From Ailanthus altissimus (taxonomy: Eukaryota; Streptophyta; Magnoliopsida; Sapindales; Simaroubaceae): a stretch of DNA of 64,000 bases. Both the position numbers and the translations under genes were made by a program. The notes beneath the pieces are model-generated. The model was not told the DNA's origin. It ran no database searches and saw nothing but the letters and a program-made list of their open reading frames with translations. The stretch is from positions 27,076,501-27,140,500 of the forward strand of contig OX327695.1 in NCBI GenBank assembly GCA_946807835.1, read 5' to 3'. Positions within the stretch are counted from its first letter, which is position 1, and each line of letters starts with the position of its first letter. Shown piece by piece: positions 37,015 through 50,039 of the stretch.

Positions 37015-37723
37015 AAACACAAATATCTTTTAACCTAATTTTATGGTTAATAATGAACTATAGTTAAATTATATTTTTATTTAATTATTATTTAAATAAA
37101 TATCTTAATTATTTAACAATTAAATAATTTATAAAGTGAACTTACCATTATATCTTTATTAGGTTACCAAATTAACCAAAAGTGGATCCACTATAATCAT
37201 ATACTTTAGTTAACTTAATTATAGTAATTTGTCGTATTTGTATTGTCTTAAACTATTCAATATAGTACACTGCCCAAGTGTTCAACAAGTACAGATCATT
37301 TTGTGCATTCACCGATAAACTTGCATCAATGAAAATAAATTATGAACATTGTTTGAGAACATACTTGCATAATGACATTTTCTAACTCCTATTGTAATTT
37401 TTTACAACTATGTCATTATTAGTGTATTTTTAGGTCATTGTTCCATTTTAGACAAGCCTTCTAACTCTTAGAATTTTACTGGCTCTTATAACCTGCTAAC
37501 TCTTAGTAGTGCTAACTCTTAGCATTACTAACTATTAACATTTGTCTAAACTCTTTTAAACCAGATCTGAAATCCTTCAGATCATATAATATTTGTAACA
37601 TTACAAACTTAATACCATTTAATATTTAATATTAACGACTTTATTTGAAATATTTATTGTATAAATATTATACAAGTAATATTCATACTATATTGACATC
37701 GCACATAAGCTTCAACTCTAACA
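37015..37723 (-). repeat. Truncated 3' LTR of copia copy 2
   Basis: Begins at the same LTR-internal position as the fragments at 315 and about 60195, and ends CTCTAACA at 37723. Confidence 0.8.
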
Positions 37724-38430
37724 AACTCTCATTTGCTCTAATGTCATTCGTATTGGTATCTCATATTAATACACTCCACATGTTTCTCAAACACCCTCAG
37801 AATTTATGCCTAAGTGGGTTCACTACGTTATCTAGGGAATGTGTCCTAGATATTGTTACAACTGATACAGCCAAGGTCTTATAATTATATGGTAATCAGA
37901 GTTTATATGATCATAATTCTAGTGTGCCTATTGACTTTTTGACTTGAGCAATTATACTGATATTATTGCATTACAGTGAGATAGGATCCATAAAGCTAGG
38001 AATTATTCTAAGCTCTGCAACTAGATTGAATATCCATGTGCTTCCTTAGTAGGTTTATCAAACCGTAACATATTCTATCTCTAAGGCAGAATTATTTATG
38101 TATATCTAAATTACGCATTTTCAACTAGCTTCGGTACCAATAGGGAGAAACACATAACCAAATGTAGATTTTCTACCATCCGAACAAGATGGGAAGTCTG
38201 AATATATGCGTCCCTTTACTTGTAAGAAAATTATCTCTATATTTCAAAATTTTATCTTCTCTACTTCTCAAGTATTTTATATATGTTTCACAATCATCTG
38301 ATGGTCGTGATCTGGATCAGACCGATACCAGCTCGTAACACTTACGTCATTCAAATTCAGGTCTCGTACATAATATAGAATACATAAAAATACCTTTGGT
38401 TGATGCATATGATACGTTAGACATTCTAAA
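37724..38430 (-). pseudogene. copia RNase H remnant
   Basis: On the minus strand, around 38100-38220, the sequence reads SDGRKSTFGYVFLPIGTEAS, the hallmark region of copia RNase H. It is collinear with 18175-18870 and 62251-62934. Stops are frequent. Confidence 0.75.
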
Positions 38431-38897
38431 TGTCATGACCCAACCTAGACCTAGCAAAATATTATTTGTTTTGGGTCCAAGCCCGCACGGTTTTGCTCTT
38501 GAGTTTCATGCAAACGTCCTTTACCCAAAACGTGTCTCACCAATTAAGGTGTGGGTCACCTCTTATAAACTCAGTATCTCTCTCATGCCTTGGCAATGTG
38601 GAATTTGCCTAAGGTGTTACACACACACCCTTAGGAACTTAGCATCCTCATTGAGGTTTTTCCCACCACCACTCTGCTACGCATCGAGAGTGGCTCTAAT
38701 ACCATCTGTCATGACTCAACTCAGACCTAGTAAGATATTATCCGCTTTGGGCCCAAGCCCACACGGTTTTATTTTTTAACTTAACCCAAGCGTCGTTCAT
38801 CCAAAATGCGTATCACTAGTTAAGGTGTGAGTTACCCCTTATAAACGTAGTATCTCTCATGTGTCTTGGAGATGTGAAATTTCCCCAAGGTGTTACA
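38431..38897 (-). mobile_element. TRIM-like miniature LTR element (copy 1)
   Basis: Two direct repeats of 191 bp each (38431-38621 and 38707-38897) enclose only 85 bp. Read on the minus strand each LTR starts TGTAACACC and ends GTCATGACA. The internal part begins with TGGTATTAGAGCC, a tRNA-Met-type primer binding site. Each LTR has a TATA-like TTTATAAG. There is no coding capacity, which fits a terminal-repeat retrotransposon in miniature. The duplicate is at 62935-63385. Confidence 0.8.
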
Positions 38898-38996
38898 TAA
38901 AAGACTTAAAAATGGTTACAATTTCCTTAACTCGAACTTATGACTAAATGGATGCAAATGCCTCCACGTTGCCAACTGAACTAAAGCTAGTTCAGT
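38898..38996 (-). mobile_element. tRNA-derived SINE-like fragment
   Basis: On the minus strand the sequence contains TAGTTCAGTTGG, resembling an RNA polymerase III A box, and about 40 bases later AAGTTCGAGTTA, resembling a B box (GGTTCGA-type; copy 2 reads AGGTTCGAGTTA). The spacing fits a tRNA-like SINE head. No poly-A tail or target-site repeat is visible, so it may be a fragment. Confidence 0.45.
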
Positions 38997-41447
38997 TGCA
39001 ACAACCCCAAAATTTTAAGGTAAATATTTAGAATATTCAGTTATTTATTTAATTGAGCTAATATTTTAAGTTATATGACTAGAAATTAAATTTTCTAAGT
39101 CTTATTAGGATTCTTTAAGTTTTATATAAGAATATGACTTGGATTAGGATTTCTTTATGCCTTAAGGAAAAATCTTATACTATAAATAAGTTAATTTAGA
39201 AGCCTTTAATCATACAATACACATTTTTCCTAAAGAGGACGACCCTAGAAGCTTTGAAAAGGAGTTAAGAGATTCTTGAAAAAATTTGGAGATCAAGGAG
39301 GTAACTTTTCAAACCTTTAAATTGGTCTTTATGTTATTCATAATTAAGAGCAATTTTATAAAAAGTATTAAGAAGAATAATGGATTAAGTTTTAAATTGG
39401 ATGTTCTAGGGTTATTAGGCTTGTATTTGGAGAGTCATTGACTAAAAGAAATCAATACATAATATAAGATAAGAATCAATAAAGTTTTGCAAGTTCTATT
39501 CATGACAGTATTATAATTCAAAAATTAGGTTACATCTTTTGTAACCTTATGCTGGATTAAAATATACATCTAGAGGATCATATAGAAATTTTATTCGTTC
39601 AAAAATACTATGAATTAGATTCTTAGTGATTTTCGATTCAAACCCTGAGTTTCTGGAATCTGTTTGTCTTTACAGTATGATTAACCAACTGGAATTATTT
39701 GAATGATCAAAACTCCTTTGAAAATTATGAAATTTGGTTTAATAATTCTTTTATGTGTCTAATATGACATATTAAAATTTTGTGCTCGAATTCTTTGTAT
39801 TCTAGTTTTTATGAATTTTATAGTATATACGTATCAGTACAAAATTTTGAATAATAGAATCAAAAGACTTTAAAACAGAATTCACATAAAAATATTTGGA
39901 TTGATTTAAGACACGGATATTTTTTTATGAATCCTATATGCGTTTATAATAGTCCTGTCAAATTTTAAGAAATTTTGATAAGTTTATTATTAATTAAAAA
40001 TTGGAGGTTAAGGACTATTTAGTGAAAGATTGGCTTTCGACCAAGTTTTGTTCTAGATTTAAAAATTAGATAAAATATGGTTATAAAGATTTAATGTCTT
40101 ATATTTTTTTATATAAGTTTTAGTATTTTAATAAAACTAAGATATTTTGAATTTATAAGCATTTGGCGTTGTTTAAGCCCTAAGAAAATTTGGATAAATT
40201 AAAAGGGTCAGGTTTGGTAAGTTAGAGAGACTAATTTGATGGGTTAATTTGATAAAAACAATTAAAGGCTTAACAAGTTATTATAAGCTTTTCAATTTTA
40301 TGATGGTATTTATGAGAGATTTATTTTCGATGTTAGGTTAAAGAGCCTGAACCTTTGTTGTAATTCAGTAAGAGGTAAATATTTTAGACTTTTACTGAGA
40401 TCACAACAAATATATTATTATTTGTGCATATTATGTTTTGTATATGTTTCAAATTATGATTATATTTTATGACAAATATATTTTGGTATTAAAGTATGAA
40501 TTTGTTTTATTTGTAATGTGAGCATTGACACTAAATATAGACATGCATAAGACTTTATTTAAATAAGAAAGTTTGTTTTTAAGTAAAAATTTGTCCATGA
40601 TATAAGTTTTGTTTTTCTAGGATACCTAAACCTGATTTTTGCTTAGTAGGCACCCTCTGTATGTTGTGAAGCATTTTTAGTATGTATGGTCTTTCCTTTG
40701 GGATAGGTATATGTGTGGCTTTTTCTTCGAAATTGGTATATGTGATCTACTTATTATGCTACTGTATGTTGAGAGGAGTCCTATAAGTACCAACGGGCCT
40801 TATGAGTCTTCACATTCGTGTGTTGACGTATTGGTACATGTGAGAGGAATCACCGATGATCAGGATAAGGGTTCAGCTCTTACCTTCAGGCATATGTGTA
40901 CTCTGTATATGAAATCTAAGCCTCATTTGCGCTATTCCTCTCATACAGTATGTTGCTGATATATGACATTTTGAACTCATTTTGTAAGTTATGAAAGTCC
41001 TACTAAGTAATAATTAAGTGAAGGGATTCTTATCATAAATTTAAAAAGAATTTTAAAAGATAAAGATATGATATGATATATTTTCAAGTTTGAAAGTGAT
41101 TTTTTTTTTATTATAGCACGTCATGCACATGCATTACACAGATGTATTTTTTTTTATGGGAAAAACTAGTTTACTTACTGAGTTTTATACTCACTATAAT
41201 TTATTATGATCACCAGATGATGAAAGGTTTGTGTGTATAGTAAATTTGGGGGGTGGCCTACTGCCCCTTAGTTCCCAATAAGTGGTTAGGATCTTTAAGA
41301 ATAGACTTTTATTTTCTCACTTTTGACTTTGAGGATTATTATGATTAAGTATATTTTCTTGATTATTTATTAAGTAATGGATATAAGTTTTGCACGATAA
41401 GTTATATGTGAATCACTCTTTTAACCCTTTCAGGTGAGGGCGTGACA
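38997..41447 (+). mobile_element. LTR related to gypsy family S, diverged
   Basis: Starts TGCAACAACCCC (TGTAACGATCC in the second copy) and ends GGGCGTGACA. The stretch 40610-41010 is a diverged match to family S (compare 3340-3650: the 'gtacatgtgagagga' and 'atcaccgatgatcagg' words are shared). A TATA-like CTATAAATAAG lies at about 39180. There is no internal region. Its own borders have no matching 5-bp repeats, but CTAAC follows its right end and the equivalent of CTAAC precedes the TRIM on the left. Confidence 0.7.
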
Positions 41448-41802
41448 CTAACCCTTTAATCTTTTTTCCCATGACACTTCCTCCTAGAAAGATGAATGAT
41501 ATATCTAAAAGGTACATTAACTGTCTCACAGTCAATGAAGTTGTACCTTTCCAACACTTAGTCAATGTACGAAGATTAAAAAAGTCCCATCAGCATCCTA
41601 GCTATATCTCTATAAAACTTTATACCTAGTATACAGGAAGCCTCTTCAAAATCTTTTATAAAGAAGTTCTTTACAAAGATAACACTTAGCTGATTGACTT
41701 GCAACATACGAATGTCATTTCTAACATTGAGTATGTATTCTTCACATAAAGAACTAGAAAGATAATTATGCTCCCACTACCCTTTCTGAACACACACGCT
41801 TC
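41448..41802 (-). pseudogene. copia pol fragment
   Basis: Collinear with about 18868-19226 of copia copy 1. It resumes the host copia after the composite insertion and is cut by solo LTR D. Confidence 0.75.
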
Positions 41803-43360
41803 TGTTGGGGATCTTTTATACCAGGGTGTATGTATGTGCTACTGTGTTCATTGTATCAAATACATATCTCATACATATTATAGCGTAACGGAATAATAAA
41901 ACATACAACAAATAATATATTTAGAGTCCACCTGGAATTCTATTTATTAACAGTTCTAGTCACCAACATGGTGGACTTGGTAAACGAGAACAGCAACCTC
42001 AATTATCTAGCATCTAGCACCAAATTTAACACTTATACCCTTTGAATTTATTTTTTCTTAATCAACTCTTTGATCAATAAAATAAATTTCTTGTGTTATT
42101 ATTATTAGTAGCCAACAAAAGCAAATCAATTTCAACACTTGAAATTAACTCAAAATTGAATCAAAATCCCTTCTTATTTGCTAATTGTTTGGCTAGCCAC
42201 TATACTTCCAAAACAACAACAAAAATAATTATTTTCCATTTCTTTCTTCCACACATTTCTCTCTCATCTCTTTCATATATATCTTACATTTATATTAAAA
42301 TATTATGTAATATAATTAAATAATCTAAAATTGGCCACCAAATTTAGAATAAATTAATATAATAATAAATAATATTATAATATTTATAAATACTTGCCAA
42401 CCAAGCATAAATATTTAATTAAAATATCTCTCTACTATATAATATAATATTATATAAATTATTATATTATATATTAGAGATATTTTGATTATTTAAATAT
42501 TAAATAATCAAAGTATAAAATTATCATTTTGCCCCTTATAAATAATTATCAAGTATACCTTTAATGGGTTCCACCAAACCCCACACTTAAGTAAACTCAA
42601 TTGAGAGCCCATAATGCGCCACATGTTATAATAATTAATAGACAACAATTATTAACTAATTATTGTATTTAACTCTTAAATACGTACATGCGCATTCTCG
42701 TGGTAGTGCTAGATATTACTGAACTAAACAATTCAATCTGGTATGCTGTCCCAATGCACAACGAGTATACTCCATATCGTGAGACTCCCTAGGTTCACAC
42801 TCAATTCATCAAATAGAACTGTTCCATGATTCCGTGAACACTGCCCATGCACACGTCACAAAAATAAAAATTAGCGCGCAGACCATCCAAGCTGAGGTCA
42901 CAACTTATACGTATAGTCCTTCTGTCATCTATATCGTGAATGTGTGATAACATAGATCAACACTATCAAATTCTCATGTGCTTATCTGTAAACCCATCTC
43001 CAAACTTGTATCTCACTGAACAATATAAGTAAACTCTTTGCTATATTATTCAATCCTGACAAAATCTCTTTCCTGGGATAAAGACTTGTGGCTACAAGAC
43101 TTTTTGAGATATAGTCTCAAAGCATCTGGGTATCAAACTCTCTATGCGATCTAATGGATCCTATATCTGTATGCACCAAACTCCATAAGTATTGGACCAT
43201 ACCTAGTGACAACCAGTAGTCACACTATGAAAGGTCTGTGACATGCATGGAACTAAAGTATAGTTGATCACTTACAAGTCCACCGTGACACTCAGGTCAA
43301 AGGACCACGTATACTACTCAACTTTAGAGGACCTTCTATTGACAGTTTATATAGAGTGTC

Positions 43361-43811
43361 TGTAACGACCCAAATCCCACATCGGGCAAACTCGTCTAAA
43401 ATGAAGGCCTTATAAAAAAAAATCCCCTTTACCCTCATGAGGCGCCTTTTGGAGATGGTGATGTGTTCCACCTATAAAGGACAAAACTATGAGGGGGGAG
43501 GACGCTTGCATGAACCCCAAAGTGGATAATACCTTGCACAGGGATTTGAGTGGGCTATTTTATTTGGTATCAGAGTCGAGGACAGCTCTGTTTTGATGGT
43601 GGGAGGTATTGTAATGACCCAAATCCCACATCGGGCAGACTCGTCCAAAGTGAAGGCCTTATAAAGAGAAATCCCCCCTACCTTTATGAGGGGCCTTTTG
43701 AGGATGGTGATGCGTTCATCCCATAAAGGACAAAACTGTGAGGGGGAATGATACATGCGTGAACCCCAAAGCGGACAATACCTTGCACAGGGATTCAGGT
43801 AGGCTCTTTTA
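43361..43811 (+). mobile_element. TRIM element, complete (nest level 2)
   Basis: Two LTRs of identical length (202 bp: 43361-43562 and 43610-43811) start TGTAACGACCC and TGTAATGACCC and contain CCCACATCGGGC and a TATA-like CTTATAAA. The internal 47 bp hold TGGTATCAGAG (43565-43575, primer binding site) and a purine tract GGTGGGAGGTA. Flanking repeats are GTGTC and ATGTC. It carries no coding sequence. It sits inside LTR D. Confidence 0.88.
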
Positions 43812-44370
43812 ATGTCTATCAGAGGTCCTCGTGAGTCTGTCACATATTCAGTCCTAACTAGATACCCATACGTTAATACGAGCTCTAAGCTCACAATTAA
43901 CTAAGAATAACCATTTATACCCTATAGGTACGACATATGTTGATCTATATAAAGGTATCCGCCAACAGAACCTGTAGTTACTGTTGGCGCAGCAAGATCT
44001 AGGCACGTGGGTGTATGCATGTGCAATTGTGTCTATTGCCTAATGCTGCAGAAATATAAATTTTGCAATAAACACAATAAATAAATATATTAATCACATT
44101 AATATATTAATAAGATTAGAGAATTCACAAAAAGTGTAACGTTATACACGTATTTGTTTTTGAGTCCGCATGGAGACTAACTCGCTTGCAGTTCTAGTCA
44201 CCAACTCGGTGGGCTTGCTGAACTAGAACAGCAGCTCCATATTCACCCTGGGATTAACTCTTAATCCCCAAAATGGTCGGGAGTGAATTTACATCTTTTT
44301 CTCCAAAAGGATAAGAAATGGAGAACTTGGAGCAATTCATAATTACTCCAATTGGAAGCAGAGAGAAAAT

Positions 44371-44582
44371 TTTCTTTTCCTTCTTTTTTTTTTCTTTTCT
44401 TCTCCTTTCTTTCTTCTCTTTTTCCTTTCCTTTCTCTCTTTTTCTTTCTTTCTTTCTCAGCCGAATGGCCTTCCTCTCTTGTTTTTTTTTTCTTTTGCTT
44501 CTTTATATATATATATATAATATAATATAATAATAATAAAATAATAATATATATATATATAAAAGGGAGAGAGAGAGAGAAA
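44371..44582. repeat. Pyrimidine tract and AT-rich/GA microsatellites
   Basis: A CTTT-rich run of about 90 bp is followed by (TA)n, (TAA)n and (GA)n tracts. The Phe-rich reading frame over it is an artefact of the tract. Confidence 0.8.
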
Positions 44583-44887
44583 ATGATTATTTAACAATTA
44601 AATAATCAGAGTTGACCATTTGCCCCTCATGAATAGTTACCAAGTTTACCCCCTAGTGGGTCCTATCAAATTTCACACTTGGATAAATTCAACTGAGAGT
44701 CCATAATACGCTACGTGTCCTTATACAATTAGTAAATAACATTTATTAACTAATTGTTGTATTTAACACTTAAATACAAACACGCACGCATTCCCATGAA
44801 ATTGTTGAATATTGCTGGATTAAACAATTTAATCCAGCACACTGCCCCAGTGCACAACGAGTACACTCCATATCACGGGACTCCCTA

Positions 44888-47602
44888 TGTCACGCCCCAG
44901 ACCCAAAAGATCTGACACACGACATCACTTACATTCATTCAATAATACTTAAACATTCATTTTAATTTCTTTCAGAATTATAGCAATTGAATTATGACTG
45001 GGACAATTAGTAAACCGGAGATACGCAGAGTTTTCTCAGAGATTAACACTCTACTACGTCACCAGTAGCAACTTTGTTACCGGAAGCCCAGAATATATTC
45101 ATTGTAAATTCTTACTTAAAATCAATCCATTACTACACTTGGTGAAACTTAAACTAAGTCCAACCACACACAATAAAATAATACATAGGTATTTATTAAC
45201 TAGGGACAAATCAAATATCTTATCACACGTGTCCCCAAATGAAACACTTAGCAACCTAACAACTTAGGGAACCCAAGGAACAGCAGAAGCCTTGCCAAAT
45301 CCGCTAAGCACACATGTACCTTATTTACCTGAAATCACCATAAACTATAATGAGTATAAAACTCAGTAAGCATACTAGTTTTTCATATATCAAATACAAA
45401 TACATATATGTACACAATGCATATGTATGATATGCTGTGATCAATCAAAATCATAATCTTATCAAATCACATATCATGTAAGCGCTTACATATTCTTTCA
45501 AAACACATAATAGGAATACCATCACTCAACTACTACTTAGTAGGACTTACATATCACATATCACATAATGAGCCAAATGTCACTCGTAGGTGACATACCG
45601 TATGAGAGGAATAGTACAAGTGAGGCCTTTAAATTACACATATATAATGCTCATGCCCGAAGGTAAAAGCCAAACCCTCACCCTGATCATCGGTGAGTCC
45701 TCTCACATGCACCAATACGCCACCACACGAATGTGATGACTCACTCTTCCTTTAGGTACCAATAGGATCCTCCCTACATACGGAACACATAACATATACC
45801 AATCCCGAAGGAAATGCCACACATAAAGGCTCCACAAATCACATAAAATGCCTACTAAGTTAACAGTGAGTTCAAGTACCCTTAAAATACAAAATATTTC
45901 TCATGGACATATTACACTTCAAAAGCTTTCTTTGTTAAACATATCTTATTTTGAAAGCTCACTTTCAAAAACACATGTATGTCATGTATGTCCATGCTCA
46001 CATTCATAAATACATATCTTCACATTTCATATCAAAATATACTTTGACATAACATAAACATATTCTTAACCCCATTTGCAAAATCATACAAAATAATTAC
46101 TATATTTATTGTGATTTCAGTAAAAAGTCTAGTATACTTACCTCTTAACACTTGCAGCTACAAGGCTTAAATCTCCTTAACCTATCAATAGAGATTAATC
46201 CTTTCATAAGCCTCACAATTCACTCAAAATACTTTAAATAGCTTACAAAATTATACACAATGCATTTATCACATCAAATTGGTCTAAATATTTGGTTTCT
46301 CAAAACCTGTCATTCTGACCACTTACACTTAACAAAACTTTCTAATACATCAAATGATGTCCAATTACTCCAAAATCAGAATATATCATTCTTGACTCAT
46401 ATATCCTTCTTATATATGAATATTATATCAAATTTCCTACACAATCCATTCCATACACACCATCGAATCCAAACTACAAACCTGACAGGATCAAGATACT
46501 TACCGAACAGTATTCAATCTCCCAATTTTATAAAATCATATACTAACTCCAAAATTATAAAACTATCACATAATTACTCTTAACACATATCTCAGTCCAT
46601 GATAAATATTTCTCTTCCAAATCACTGCCAAAAATATTTTAAAACTATTTTATTCTATAACTTTAAAAATATGTTAATCAAATACTGTAATGAGCGGATA
46701 TACTTTAGAAAATCATAACATTTCAACCACATTGATCTAAATTCTCAATTCTGAGTATATCATATTAGACATATAAACTTATCATATTCCATAAATTCGT
46801 AATTTTTGAAGATCATTCAGTAGGACAAAAATTATGTTTCACTGTACTATACTGTTTACATAGGAAATTTCCAGAATTTCAGGGTCATTTTGGTAAATTC
46901 ACTATAAATTCAATTTCCAGAATTTTCAATCGATTCAAAGTCTCAGATGATCATTAACATGTCTAATTTCATATACTCAAAATTCAAAACCAGAATCGAA
47001 TCACAACAATTTATAAAATTCCTAGATCAAGAGGTTATCCAGCAGAAATTCCACAATTCATCATGATTTATCAAACTATCTTATAGATCATCATCAATTC
47101 TCATATGATCTTACGAAATACACAACAAATCCTCAATTATACATATTTTCAGAAATCAAAACTTAAAGGAATTAACTTAATTAATACCAATAAATTGAGA
47201 AATACGTATGATATACCTCTTGAAATTCAAAATTCCAATTTCTTCTTCTTTTTCTTCTCCTTCTTCTCTTTCTCTCCCCTCTTTTCTCTATTCTCTCTCT
47301 CTAAAAGAGGTAGCTCGACCAAAATGAGAGAATTAGGGTTTTAAAAGTGTATTTTTATACTAAGTGGCTAATTTTTGATATTTACAAATTTACCCCCAAA
47401 ACTTTCAAAGTATTACAATTTGGTCCCTAAAATAAATCTAAAGTCTTGCAATTAAACCCAATGCTAATAGTATCACCTTAATCTATACAAACACTACTAA
47501 TAACAATATATAAATCAAGTATCACCAACATACAAATAAAATACATATATTTATACATATATAAATACTTATTCTTACCAGTTGTGGATACTGGTTACTA
47601 CA
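44888..47602 (-). mobile_element. Solo LTR family S, copy B (nest level 4)
   Basis: Starts TGTCACGCCCC and ends GGTTACTACA on the plus strand, with an exact duplication CCCTA (44883-44887 and 47603-47607). It is the reverse complement of copies A and C over 2.7 kb. Its intact borders, with no further element inserted in it, mark it as one of the last insertions in this nest. Confidence 0.93.
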
Positions 47603-49725
47603 CCCTAGGTTCTATGCCCGATTCGTCAAATGGAACTATTCTATGAGTCCGTGAGCAATGCCCCACACACACGTCACGGATATACAAATTAACACGTTGA
47701 ACCATACAAGCTGAGGTTACAACGCATACGTATAGTCCTTTCGTCAGGATATCCAGGATGTGCGGGGATATAGATTATCACCGTCAAATCACCATTTGCT
47801 CATCCATTTCCTATCTCCAGACTTAAATCTATGAACAATATGCGCAAACTCCTTTGCCATATTGTTCCACCCTGTCGGAACTCTTTCCCGGATCATTGCT
47901 TGTGACTACAAGACTTTCTGAGATATAGTCTCAAAGCATCTGGATATCAAACTCAATATAAGAGCTGACGGATCCCATATCTGTACGCACCAGACTCCAT
48001 AAGCATTGGATCATACCCAGCGACACCCAGCGGTCACACTATGAAAGGTCTGTGACATGTGTGGAACCAAAGTATGGTGGATCACTTACAAGCCCACCAT
48101 GGCATTCAGGTCAAAGGACCACGTATACTACTCAACGCGAGAGGACCCTCCGTTGACGGCTTACATTAAATGTCTATCGGAGGCCCTCGTGAGTCTGTCC
48201 GATATCCAGTCTTAACTGGATACCCATATGTCAATATGAGCTCCAAGCTCATGGTCGGTCAAAAACGACCATCTATACCTGACAGATACGATATATGCTG
48301 ATCTATATATAAAGATATCCACCGATAGACCCGCATCGGTAGAAATAGATCAGGGACTATTATTCGAGAACATACTTGCGCAACATGTATTTGCTAGCAC
48401 CCGATTGCAACTCTTGCAACTATACAGTTACTAGTATATTCTCAGGTCTATGTCCCATTACAGACAAGGCTCCAACTCTTGGATCTGCTGAGTATTATAA
48501 CCAGTTAACACTTAACTATGCTAACATTTAACAATTATATGTCTCAGCATGGCTAACTATGAGCATTTATCTAAACCCTTTAGATCTGATCCGAACTCCT
48601 TTAGATCTACAATGTCTGTAATGTTACATGCATAATACCATATAATTTGGTATTAGCGATTTAATAGGAGTGTACACTTGTATAAATACACAAGTATATG
48701 TACATTCAAGGATGGCACGTAAACACCGACCTTAACAATAACCAGTATCCATAATCGATAAGAATAAGTATTTATATACATATTTTATTTGTATGTGGGT
48801 GATACTTGATTTATGTATTGTTATTAGTAGTGTTTGTATAGGTTAAGGACATACTATTAGTATTGAGTTTATTTGCAAGACTTTAGATTTATTTTAGGGA
48901 CCAAATTGTAATACTTTGAACGTTTTAGGGGCAAATTCGTAAATACTAAAACTTAGCCTCTTAGTATAAAAATACACTTTTGAAACACTAATTTACTCAT
49001 TTTTGGGTTGAGCTACCCTTTTACAGAGAGAAAAGAGAGAAATAGAGGGGAGAGAAAGAGAAGAAGAAGAAGAAATTAGAATTTTGGATTTTAAGAGGTA
49101 TATCACAACTATTTCTCAATTTATTGGTGTTAATTAAGTTAATTTCTTTAATTTTTTATTTCTGGAAATATTTATAATTGAGGATTTGATGTGTATTTCG
49201 TAAGATATTGTGAGAATTGATGATGATCTATGTAGATAGCTTGATAAATCTTGATAAATTGCAGAATTTCTACTTGATAGTCTCCTAATCCAGGAATTTT
49301 ATAAATTGTTGTGATTCGATTCTGGTTTTGAATTTTGAGTATATGAAATTAGACATGTTTAGAATTATCTGAGACTTTGAATTGATTAAAAATTCCAGAA
49401 AATGCAATTTTAGTGAATTTACCAAAATGACCCTGAAATTATGGAAATTTTCTGTATGAACAGTATGATACAGTGACAAATAATTTCTAATCAGCTTAAT
49501 GATCTTCAAAAATTATGAATTTATGGATTATGATAATTTTATATGTCTAATATGATATACTCAAATTTTCAAATTTAGATTAATGTGGTTAAATTATTAT
49601 GATTTTCTAAATAGTATCAGCTCATTGCAGTATTTGATTAACAGATTTTCAAAGCTATAGAATAAAATAGTTTTAAAATACTTTTGGCAGTGATTTTGAA
49701 GTAAAATATTTATCATGGATTGAGA

Positions 49726-50039
49726 ATTTTTAACTTCCTTCTTTATCTTTAATCTTGTCCTTGAGGATGAAACAGTCCTTAATAGGATGACCGGGGACTC
49801 GGTGGAATAGGCAGTCTTTAGGGTCTGCGCTCTTTCCTTCTTCACTCGGCCTCTTGCATGGTGGGAGCTTAATCTTGTCATGCTTTATTAACTCTCATAA
49901 GATGCTCTCAGTTTCGTCAACGTCGAAGTCATACTTCTTGTTGAGCCGTTCTTTTCTTAGAATTCGCGAGCCCTCTAAGCTTTCTTGTCTTTCAAGGCTT
50001 GGTCTTTCTTTCTCATTTGGTTATCTTTTTGGCTGCCTT
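49726..50039 (-). pseudogene. Fragment of a gypsy gag inserted in solo LTR C
   Basis: Absent from copies A and B at the equivalent site. On the minus strand it reads KKYDFDVDETESIL, a stop, then KIKLPPCKRP and CLFHRVPGHPIKDC, a C-X2-H-X4-H-X4-C zinc-finger-like motif typical of some plant gypsy gag proteins. It has no LTRs or clear target-site repeats, so it may be filler DNA from a double-strand break repair rather than a transposition. Confidence 0.7.

Larger units (their letters stand above)
43982..48737 (-). mobile_element. Solo copia LTR E (nest level 3), interrupted
   Basis: Starts TGTTGGCGCAG and ends CTTAACA; flanking repeats GTTAC and ATAAC are consistent with an original GTAAC. Without the nested solo LTR B its length is about 2.04 kb, like LTR D. 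It contains a pyrimidine tract (44371-44460) and AT/GA microsatellites (about 44500-44580). Confidence 0.82.

Noticed and set aside
38431..38897. Cassandra-type TRIM carrying 5S rRNA
   Set aside because: Considered because of the TRIM size; I do not recognise the 5S internal control region in the LTRs.
43487..43894. Antisense reading frame of 135 codons
   Set aside because: It lies across a TRIM LTR and its flank; similar short frames arise in both LTRs and have no protein family.
44318..44530. Phe/Ser-rich small protein
   Set aside because: Translation of a pyrimidine tract and microsatellite inside LTR E.
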